Below the pieces are notes generated by a model, which was not told the DNA's origin, did no database searches, and saw only the letters and a list, made by a program, of their open reading frames with translations. 64,000 nucleotides of DNA from Archivesica marissinica (Eukaryota > Mollusca > Bivalvia > Venerida > Vesicomyidae), in contig CM026397.1 in assembly GCA_014843695.1 (NCBI GenBank), forward strand, positions 45,822,571 through 45,886,570. The letters are read 5' to 3'. This document shows positions 10,601-22,600 of the stretch, piece after piece; positions within the stretch are counted from its first letter, which is position 1, and each line of letters begins with the position of its first letter. Position numbers and translations under genes: made by a program.

Positions 10601-13600
10601 ATCAAAATATATTTAAAGCAACAACATAGATTAAGAAAGCTATTAATATGTCGTGATAATAATGCTTTTAATGTTCATTCTGTGAAATTTAATTTGATCA
10701 TTCACTGAAACAAACAAATACCCTCTATAAACAAACAAATACCCTCTATAAACAAACAACACCCTCTATAAACAAACAACACCCTCTATAAACAAACAAA
10801 CACCCTCTATAAACAAACAAATACCCTCTATAAACAAACAATACCCTCTATAAACAAACAAATACCCTCTATAAACAAACAAATACCCTCTATAAACAAA
10901 CAAATACCCTCTATAAACAAACAACACCCTCTATAAACAAACAAATACCCTCTATACAAACAACACCCTCTATAAACAAAACAACAACCTCTGTAAACAA
11001 CAAATACCCTCTATAAAAAAACAATACCCTCTATAAACAAACAAATACCCTCTATAAACAAACAAATCCCTTATAAACAAACAAATACCCTCTTAAACAA
11101 ACAACACCCTCTATAAACAAACAAACACCTCTATAAACAAAAAAATACCATTATAAACAAAAAACACCTCTATAAAAAAACAACACCTTCTATTAAACAA
11201 ACAAATACCCTCTATAAACAACAAATACCCTCTATAAACAAAACAATACCTCTATAAAACAAACAATACCCTCTATAAACAAACAAATACCTCTATAAAC
11301 AAACAAATACCTTATAAACAAACAACACCCTTAAACAAACAACACCTGCTTAAACAAAAAATACTCTCTATAAACAAACAACACCTTCTAAACAAACAAA
11401 TACCCTCTATAAACAACCAAATACCCTATATAAACAACCAAATACCCTTATAAACAAACAACACCCTCTATAAACAAAATACTCTCTATAACAAACAACA
11501 CCCTCTATAAACAACCAAATACCCTCTATAAACAAACAAATACCCTCTATAAACAAACAACACCCTCTATAAACAACCAAATACCCTCTATAAACAACCA
11601 AATACCCTCTATAAACAAACAACACCCTCTATAAACAACCAAATACCTTCTATAAACAAAACAACACCCTCTATAAACAACAAATACCCTTATAAACAAC
11701 CAAAAATACCCTCTCTAACAAACAACACCCTCTATCACCAAACAAACCCTCTATAAACAAACAAACCCTCTATAAACAAACAACACCCTCTATAAAGAAA
11801 CAACACCCTCTATAAACCAACAACCCCCTCTATAAAGAAACAACACCCTCTATAAAGAAACAACACCCTCTATAAAGAAACAACACTCTCAAAAACAAAC
11901 AACACCTATAAACAAACAAAACCCTCCTCCCCCCCCCCCCCCCCCCTCCCCCCCCCGCCCCCCCCCCCCCCCCACCCCCACCCCCCCCCCCTTCCCCTCC
12001 CCCCGCCCCCCGCCCCTCCCACCCCCCCCCCCTCCACCCTCCCCCCCCCCCCCCCCCCTCCCCCCCCCCCCCCCCTCTCCCCCCCCCACCACCCCTTCCT
12101 TTGTCCCCCACAACACCTCCGTCGCCTCCACCCCCTCCCTCCCCTTTCCTCCCCCCCTCCCCTCCCCTCTCCCCCCCCCCACCCCCCCCCGGTGACCCTC
12201 CCCCCCCCCCCCCCTCCCCCCCCACCTTCTCCTCCCCCCTCCCCCCCTCCCCCCATCCTCTCCCTCCCAACCCCTCCCCCACCCTCCCCCCAACCCCCCC
12301 CCCTTCCCCCCCCCCCCCCTCTCTCCCCCCCCCCCCCCCCCCCCCCTCCCCACTCCCCCCCCCCCCCGCCCCCTCCCTCCTCCCCCTCCCTCCTCCCCCA
12401 CCACACCGCGCTCCCCCCCCCCCCCTATAAACCCCCCTCCTCCCGCCACCCCACCCCTCGTGCGCTATAAAGAAACCCCCCCCCCCCCCCCCCCCACCCC
12501 CCTATAAACAAACAACACCCTCTATACAAACAAACAACACCCTCATAAACAACAACACCCTCTATAAACAAACAACACCCTCTATAAACAAACCACCCTC
12601 AATAAACAAACAACACCTCTATAAACAAACAACACCTCTATAAACAAACAAATACCCTCTATAACAAACAACACCCTCTATAAACAACAACACCCTCTAT
12701 AAACAAACAATACCCTCTATAAACAAACACACCCTCATAAACAAACAACACCCTCTATAAACAAACAACACCCTCTAAAACAACAACACCCTCTATAAAA
12801 CAAACAACACCCTCTATAAACAAACAACACCTCTATAAACAACCAATACCCTCTATAACAAACAACACCCTCTATAAAACAACAACACCCTCTATAAACA
12901 AACAACACCCTCTATAAACAAACAACACCCTCAATAAACAAACAACACCCTCTAAAACAAACAAACCCTCTATAAACAAACAACACCCTCTATAAACAAA
13001 CAACACCCTCATATAACAACAACACCCTCTATAAACAAACAACACCCTCTATAAACAAACAACACCCTCATAACAAACAACACCCTATAACAAACAAACC
13101 CTCTATAAACAAACAACACCCTCAATAAACAAACAACACCCTCTATAACAAACAACACCCTCAATAAACAACACAACCCCTTATAAACAAACAACACCCT
13201 CTATAAACAAACAACACCCTCTATAAACAAACAACACCCTCTATAAACAAACAAACCCTCTATAAACAAACAACACCCTCTATAAACAAAACAACACCCT
13301 CTATAAACAAACAACCACCCTCTATAAACAAACAACACCCTCTATATAACAAACAACAACCCTCTATAAAGAAAACAACACCCTCTATAAACAAAACACA
13401 CCTCTATAAACAACAACACCCTCTATAAACAAACAACACCAACAACCCTCTATAAAGAAACAACACCCTCAATAAACAAACAACACCCTCTATAAACAAA
13501 ACAACACCCTCTACTAAACAACAACAACACCCTCTATAAAGAAACAACACCCTCTATAAAGAAACAACACCTCTATAAACAAACAACACCCTCTAAAAGA

Positions 13601-16600
13601 AACAACACCCTCTATAAACAAACAACCACCCTCATAAAAACACACACCCTCTATAAACAACACCCCCTCATAAACAAACAACACCCTCTATAAACAAACA
13701 ACACCCTCTATAAACAAACACACCCTCAATAAACAAACAACACCCTCTATAAACCACAACACCTCTATAAAACAAACAATACCCTCTATAAACAACAACA
13801 CCCTCTATAAACAAACAACACCTCTATAAACAAACAAATACCCTCTATAAACAACACACCCTCTATAAAACAAACAACACCCTCTATAAACAAACAACAC
13901 CTCTATAAACAAACAACACCCTCTATAAACAAACAACACCCTCAATAAACAAACAACACTCTATAAACAAACAACACCCTCTATAAACAAACAACACCCT
14001 CTATAAACAACAACACCCTCATAAACAAACAACACCCTCTATAAACAAACAAACACCTCTATAAACAAACAACACCCTCTATAAACAAACAACACCCTCT
14101 ATAAACAAACAACACCCTCTATAAACAAACAACACCCTCTATAAACAAACAACACCCTCAAAACAAACAACACCCTCTATAAACAAACAACCCCTCTATA
14201 AACAAACAACACCCTCAATAACAAACAACACCCTCTATAAACAAACAACACCCTCTATAAACAAACAACCCTCTATAACAAAAACACCCTCATAAACAAC
14301 AAACCCTCTATAAACAACAACACCCTCTATAACAAACAACACCCTCTATAACAAACAACACCCTCTATAAACAAACAAACCCTCTATAAACAAACAACAC
14401 CCTCTATAAACAAACAACACCCTCTATAAACAAACAACACCCTCTATAACAAACAACACCCTCTATAAACAAACAACACCCTCTATAAACAAACAACACC
14501 CTCAATAAACAAACAACACCCTCTATAAACAAACAACACCCTCTATAAACAAACAACACCCTCTATAAACAAACAACACCCTCTATAAACAAACAACACC
14601 CTCAATAAACAAACAACACCCTCTATAAACAAACAACACCCTCTATAAACAAACAACACCCTCTATAAACAAACAACACCCTCTATAAACAAACAACACC
14701 CTCTATAAACAAACAACACCCTCTATAAACAAACAACACCCTCAATAAACAAACAACACCTCTATAAACAAACAACACCTTAAACAACAACACCCTCTAT
14801 AACAAACAACACCTCTATAAACAAACACACCCCTATAACAAACACACCTCTATAAACAAACAACACCCTCAATAAACAAACAAACCCTCTATACAAACCC
14901 CTCTATAAACAAACAACACCCTCTATAAACAAACAACACCCTCTATAAACAAACAACACCCTCAATAAACAAACAACACCCTCTATAAACAAACAACACC
15001 CTCTATAAACAAACAACACCCTCTATAAACAAACAACACCCTCTATAAACAAACAACACCCTCTATAAACAAACAACACCCTCTATAAACAAACAACACC
15101 CTCTATAAACAAACAACACCCTCTATAAACAAACAACACCCTCTATAAACAAACAACACCCTCTCTATAGTGATGATTTCATACCATATTTTATGAAACT
15201 AGTTTTGGAATTTTGCTATTAAGCGAGCCTTTTGGCGAAATCACCACTCATGTAAGATCCTATATAATGTTGTATAGAAAATAGTTATGAAATAAATGTG
15301 TCTTTGGATAGTTTACATTCATCTATTTTATGAAAAAGATAATAAAAATGGGGATACCATAAAAAGGGGAAAAAAGGCTGTCCAATTAGCACAGTGGTTA
15401 GCGCACTTGCTTCTCACCAATGCAACCTGGGTTCGATCCTTGGACCAGGAAGTATGCAAGATGGTACGGTTGTCCCCAGATCGGACATGTGGATTTTCTC
15501 CGGGTACTCCGATTTCCTCCAACACAAATGACAACATATATGCTTTCATCCGCGCCAACGATAGTGATTAATATAAGTTGTTAAAACTTGCTTCGCAATC
15601 GTTGTAAAATAAATAAAGTTTTAAAAAAAAGAAAGAAAAAAAGTTAATTTTTCAATACTCTGGAATAGAATAAGAACAGTTTCTGGATATAAACACAGGG
15701 TTCCCGCTGTCGGTTGCATTTGTCGCCAAATGCACATAAAAATTAAATCTGGCTCCAAAAATCTTCAGTTGGCGAAAATCCTTGGCGCATGCCATAAATA
15801 TCGGCAAAATAACTTTGTTCAAGAAACATCATCGGCCGAAAATCCATGAAAATGAAGGTCGCGTGTGCGGTCACGTGTGCGATGATCACACGCGTTTGTT
15901 TATTGGAAATCAGCTGTTTGGCACTTGATTGCATGAGGTGTTGAGAAGTTGGTGACATTTTAATTACGGATAATTGGATTAAATGGCGGTCTTTAATCCT
16001 ACAACTGATTAGCACAGATATTTCTGTACATCAGAATTCGATAATGCAGTGTTTTCTCACTGTGCGTTTCTTGCGGTTTTGATGCAATGAAATGGCCAGA
16101 GACGCAATGAGAATCATTGAATGCGTTTTCTGTGATGCAACAATATTTTGACAGCAGATTATATGGACCTTTCTGCAGGGATAAAATGTACAAGATCACC
16201 GAGTACTTGTTCATTGACGAGACGCTTTTACTTGTTACAATTATGTACAACGAAAAGCGTTTAGATGATACAGATAAGTAAGTACGTCATATGTCGGGAA
16301 ATGGCCGGTTTAGTTTCCAAACAGAATAATTCTGCTAATCCTGAAACCCCAGAATATGATTCGGCCCGGACAATTTCCAACCATGAAAGTACTGAAACAC
16401 CATCAGTTTAGTGATATGACTAATAGTAATAGTCCTACAAACGTAAAACTGTATCAAAACGCGAATTTAGAATGTAGTGGGTGCAATAAAATGCATAGTT
16501 AGTCTTAGTCAAGTTAGTGCACTTTCCAATTTCCCAAACCTGATTTTTTATGATTGGTAGGTAATAAGTTACACAGTATTTATTTATTCATAAGTGCATG

Positions 16601-19600
16601 TAGACAACTACACCAGAAGTACAAGTAATTAACAGTAGTACATGCACACAAGTTGACAACTTGTTTAACATCAGCATATACCAGATGTCCGATTGAATAT
16701 GGCACTATAGACTGCTGGCTCCAACATTGGAGCAAACTTTTTCTGATTGGCGAATTTGCTGGCGCAAACTAAAATTGACCCAGAGGAAACCCTGAAACAT
16801 TTATAATTAACATCTCATATATTTCATGTCGCAGCCCAATGGAACTGGTTTTCCAACGGTTGTGGATTACAGATAGGTATTACTTGAGAAAAACAATTAG
16901 GGAACAGTTATGAGTTTATACCTCTAATACCAGCCTTAAGACTAGGATATCCGACCTGACCGAGGGCCCACATCACAGACATGCATCTCTCCGGACGATT
17001 CTGCATACTCCTCACAATCTCCTTGTACTGCAAGATAAGATAACAACGCATTAGGGATGGGACCGAATATTCGGATCCTATTTCGGTAATTGAATACCAA
17101 AACAATAATTAAAAAATAATTATTTTCAGTTTTTGTTGAAATATTGGTTATTTCAATCGATAAACTCCACTGAAATCGCACCTCCTCCTCCTCGGGTGTT
17201 TGCTTAAGTGCGAAAACTAGGCTACCTGTTCCCAATCTCACGTGCCCTCAGGACTTTTTACAAGGTGTTGCTTTAGAAGCATGGCTTCAAACAACTTTTA
17301 ATGGGGCAATTTACACATGTTAGTCGATCGGTATTGATATAGCCCTCAACAAGTCATGTATACGATACATCCCTAGATATACAAAACATGCGGAGCACTC
17401 TCCCCTTACACCTGGAATTATAACCTACAGCAGCAAGGAACATATTTACTGTTTGTACATAGCCACTTATCAATTATCATTTTGCGTTCTCTTACCTGTG
17501 GCAATCTGGACAAAGCAATATCCGGATTGCCTCGGACCAGAAGCTGGAGGAAGATCTTATAGCCGTAGGTAGAGTTGCCGTTCTGACTCTCGTCCAACAT
17601 TGTCATTATACAGAAATACATGACGTGTTCCAGGGTGGCTGCGTTACAGTCCGCCAGCACGGAGGTCAGCACCTTTGCACAACCCTTCTTCAGTGAGGAG
17701 GCGGGAAAGTCTATTAAATTAAACACGTGTAGGCATTAGATGTTGAAATATAAATTCTCCGCCGACATTGGATTTTTACAAAATGACTATTATCTGTTAA
17801 ATGGCTTACCGTACTTACTCGCCTATAAGACGGGATTTCTTTATGATTCGACATAATTTACAGAACTTTTACAGTAATTTACAAATTTATGATTACTTTT
17901 CTAAGCAATGTAATCGATTACGATTACTTTTCTAAGCAACGTAATCGATTGTGATTACTTTCCAAATTTATGATTACTTTTCTAAGCAACGTAATCGATT
18001 GTGATTACTTTCCAAATTTATGATTAGTTTTCTAAGCAATGTAATCGATTACGATTACTTAGCAAATTAGTGAAAACTTAAGTGATTTTGGAACTGTAGA
18101 CTACGTATGACATGTAACAGTATGAAACTAGAAACCTGTGTGCTCCCTCTTCAGGTATTTCTCCGTGTCAGGACAGTGCTCCAGCTTAATGTTCAGATAT
18201 GTCACAAGGTCCTTCAACCACAGCTCCGGCTTGTCCGGGAAATGACCCCTTGACTGCAGCAGTACTGACTTCAAATCTGCCTCGACAATCTACACAATAT
18301 ACAGTTCAATAGTTCACTGTCAGATTCAGAAGACAAGAGAGTAAATCATTGTTGATGTAGCTTTCTCACCAGGATTCAAACCTACAATGGTCAGGTGGGG
18401 GGGGGGGGGATTTGATATCAACGACAATAATGACTCTACAATGGTCAGGTGGGGGGGGGGAGATTTGATACCAACGACAATAATGACTCTACAATGGTCA
18501 GGTGGGGGGGGGGGATTTGATATAAACGACAATAATGACTCTACAATGGTCAGGTGGGGGGGATTTGATACCAACGACAATAATGACTCTACAATGGTCA
18601 GGGGGGGGGGGGGGGGGATTTGATACCAACGACAATAATGACTCTACAATGGTCAGGTGGGGGGGGGGGATTTGATACCAACGACAATAATGACTCTACA
18701 ATGGTCAGGAGTGGGGGATTTGATATCAATGACAATAATGACTCGCACATGGAGGCACCCACCCCCACCCACAAGTGTTTATTGTTGAAACAAACTTGAG
18801 TGGGCCATGTACCAGGGTCATAACCCTTGCATGCATAACTTACATGTTCTATCTACAGGTTGCTATAGGAAGATTGTATCAGTGTGCATGGATGGTTAAT
18901 GTACTTGTGTTTGGGTTTTACTTCATCAGCACAATTTTGGGCTACATCGCCGACGGGCAGTTTACCTAACAACACCTGGGCAGGCTCCGGCAGTTAACCA
19001 GTACTTGGTGCACCAACCTCCGTAAGAAACTGCCAACATTTTCATATAAATGAGACACAGCCTACCAAAGTGGGACTCGAACCTGTGACCATCAGTGATG
19101 AATATGATAGGTTACAGTGGTATACAAGTAAGCGACCGTAACTATTCGACCACGGAGGCGGCCTAGGCTATGTCTGTAAACAAGTAGACTTCCTGGAATA
19201 CCTCTCAGGTAGGAAGACTGTTCTATCTACAGGTTGCTATAGGAGGGTTGTTGTGCATGGGTTATGTCTGTAAACAAGTAGACTTCCTCGAATACCTCTC
19301 AGGTAGGAAGACTGTTCTATCTACAGGTTGCTATAGGAGGGTTGTATCAGTGTATACATAACAAACATCTACACACCTTCTTAGCCTCCATACCGTTACT
19401 ACAAACATTAATTACAGGCCAAAGTATTACAGTTTACCTACGAATGGTGGAAAAATATTCCAGCTTTATTCCAGACGTAATTTACAGTAAAACCTGTCTT
19501 AAGCAGCAAGCCAAGGTAATGACAGAAAATTACTACTTAACACAGGTGGCTGCTTAATAGAGGTCAAATGTATAATAAAATGACATATTGGTTATCTTTA

Positions 19601-22600
19601 AACTGGCTGTTTAAATACAGGTTGGCTGCTTAATGGAGGTGAGCACTAATACAAGTTTGACTGTATATGGGTTATGTCTGTAAACAAGTAGACTTCCTGG
19701 AATACCTCTCAGGTAGGAAGACTGTTCTATCTACAGGTTGCTATAGGAGGGTTGTTGTGCATGGGTTATGTATGTAAACAAGTAGACTTCCTGGAATACC
19801 TCTCAGTTAGGAAGACTGTTCTATCTACAGGTTGCTATAGGAGGGTTGCTGTGCATGGGTTATGTCTGTAAACAAGTAGACTTCCTCGAATACCTCTCAG
19901 GTAGGAAGACTGTTCTATCTACAGGTTGCTATAGGAGGGTTGTATCAGTGTATACACAAAAAACATCTACACACCTTCTTAGCCTCCATATATATGTGAG
20001 CATCCATGTGATTTTGAACACAAAATATAACAAGAAATGCGCTATATTATAAATATTACTCAATAACTTTGTAAGCATTCAACATAGGATAACCTTGATA
20101 CCGAATCAATGTGTTGCAAATACTCCAAAATATCATCAACATTTACAATGCAACACAATGTCACACAATTTCAATTAGTTCAGAAGTCGGTGTTAAGATA
20201 TTGAATGTATATATATTAATTAATCATGGTTCCCGCTGTCGGTCGCCAATGGCGCCAAATAACAAATATCGGCGCTAAATATTGTGAATTGGCGAAAATA
20301 TTTGAGGCAACTTTTTTTTGGGGCACATGTTTTGTCAAATACATGGCTTCAAATATTTATTTGTGAACTATATGGCTCTTAGTTGGCTCAAAGTTTTTTA
20401 ATTGGCTCCAGTGTTTTTCAATCGGCGACAGAAGTGGCGCAGACAAACATTCAGACAGAGGGAATATTTTACATACTATACATCACTGTAACTGCGCAAT
20501 ACAATAACATTTCACAGGAGCATCAAAACATGGGAACAGTCATAGTACTATAATATTGATAGCAGTTAAAATATTTCTTGTCGGATTTAGCCTAAAACAA
20601 TATATAACGTACGATGCTTATAATATCACATGAGAGCTAAAGCCTGATTGGGTATTGGGCTAAGTAACAACTAATTCCATTAGTTTATTTTAGTTCCACC
20701 CAGATGTCAAAGCAAGTTTGCAAGGCAGTAAAATGGAAAATGCAAGTAAGGAAATATTACGACACATTAACAGCGGCAAAATGATTTAAAGAGATAATAT
20801 TAATCCCAGCAGTGGGGAGGAAGGAGAAAGGAAACTATATCCCGTATAATAGACGGCAGTCGTAATTCATGCAACTGCTGAAGAGGCCGTGAAACCAGAC
20901 ATGCTGACGTAAAACCACACGCCGACAAACAATCAGACAGAGTGAACACCATTGAGTCAAGAACCAGGGGAAAACAGGAGGCCGAAATACTATAAGCCAA
21001 GACGTAAATAGGTTCTAGGGAGCCGTAAGATTAACGTAGAATGTGAATATTGGTGGAAATTGATATTACTGCCTTAAATATTGGTATGACAAAAATACTG
21101 TAAATATTATAAGAGGCAAAACAGCGAAAACCAAATGAATTCAAGGTTATTAATTATTACAAGGTTAAGTATATCGCAAAACATGCTTTTCTCTCTAAGA
21201 ATTCAAGTAATAACTATAAACCTCTTTAATCCCATCCTCAAATGGTTTTTTCCTCGGCACTTGTTCCATCTTCTTCTTGTGTGTGTTTTTCTTTCTGGCA
21301 GCACCATCCGAAATACCCTTCCCATTGGGTTCCTTTCCGGCTTCAATCTTGTCTGCAAACCTTTCCTGCTGTCTCCTTTCATAACGCTGTTGTTCTTTGA
21401 TGACAAATGCTTCATATATGGTGGTATCCTCTTTAAGTGGGTCTGAAAAAAACGAAAACTAAGGTTTATTTTAGTGTGGAAAAAGGGCAGGGTGGGTCAG
21501 AAAAGAGACAGGGTGCATTTTGAGCGGCAAATGGGTTACCGTAGGTGCATGAGGGGTATGTATGTATGTTCCATTAATGTCAAACCCCTTGCAGGGACCT
21601 AGACATGTTTTCCTGAGCAGGCTTAGCCGACCTATGTGGTTAACCAGTACTAAGCAATGTGTGTGAGGTGCCTTGCTCAATGACACTACATACCGGGACC
21701 AGTCGATTCCAAATCAGACACTCTACCACTGGACCACGAATGCCCCAGTGTTAACTGGTTAATGGCAATTTAAAAGACTGCTCTGAATCCCGCCCATAGG
21801 CGGATCTAGGGGGGACCCGGTGTACGCCCCCCCAAAAGGTCCCCGCAAGGGTTTTGACATTAATGGAACATACATACATACAAATCGACAGAGTTCGTTT
21901 TTTTGGTAAGTAATTTTTGTGTTTTCTATCAAAAATGCACCCTACCCTCACTTCAACAGAAGGGGGTTATCCCAAATATGTCGCCAAGATACAATTTTTG
22001 GGTGGTATCCCGGTGTTACTGGTTTTCGACGACGTAGTACATAACAGACTCCTATAGGTTTAGAATTGTCATACACTGCAAACAATTTTATGTCACCAAA
22101 TAAACAATATTTTACCTTTTCATTCCCCAAAATCTCGAAGAAAACCGATTGTTTACTTATTGAGAAATATTGACAAAATAGCGGTACCTCATTCTTAGTA
22201 ATCCGGAATGACGTCACATGTTTTTGCCTAACTGTGGAAATTGCCTACAGCGCGAGCATTATTATGTAAGCAACAGTTTTTTTTAACAAAACAATATAAA
22301 TAAGGAACACTTACTTTAATAATAGGCTTAATTTATCATTTTCACTCAAAATTCATGTGTTGGAGAGCATTTTGTCTATATACTGTATCTAAAACACTAA
22401 TTTAGTTTAACTTAGACAAACACACGGGGCATAAGAAGTCGTCGCCCCTCCTAATTACTCTGACTGGGTGCAGAACCGTAACTGGACCCATCCATCGAAC
22501 ACATCACACGGTGCCTAACAGAGAATAACTAGGTTTACACAACCATGTATATCAGTTGGAGAACCTCTGTGAAAACACATGGACCTGAGGGCGAAAATCG

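Noticed and set aside
11830..12470. Glycine-rich and proline-rich frames
   Set aside because: They come from the C-rich tract and have no coding character.
10710..15166. Repeated TATAAA as promoter cluster
   Set aside because: The TATAAA belongs to the 20-bp satellite unit in an intron; there is no transcript start evidence.
15743..16250. Minus-strand frames in the hAT-like element
   Set aside because: No family resemblance, and they lie in a repeat that also occurs at 20.2 kb without the frames.
19166..19955. 94-bp units as tandem exons (they contain acceptor- and donor-like motifs on the minus strand)
   Set aside because: The TMEM214 alignment is continuous from exon 2 to exon 3 without extra residues, so no additional exon is needed.
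21948..22217. 89-codon minus-strand frame in TMEM214 intron 1
   Set aside because: It lies inside a probable transposon and does not fit the exon phases of the host gene.
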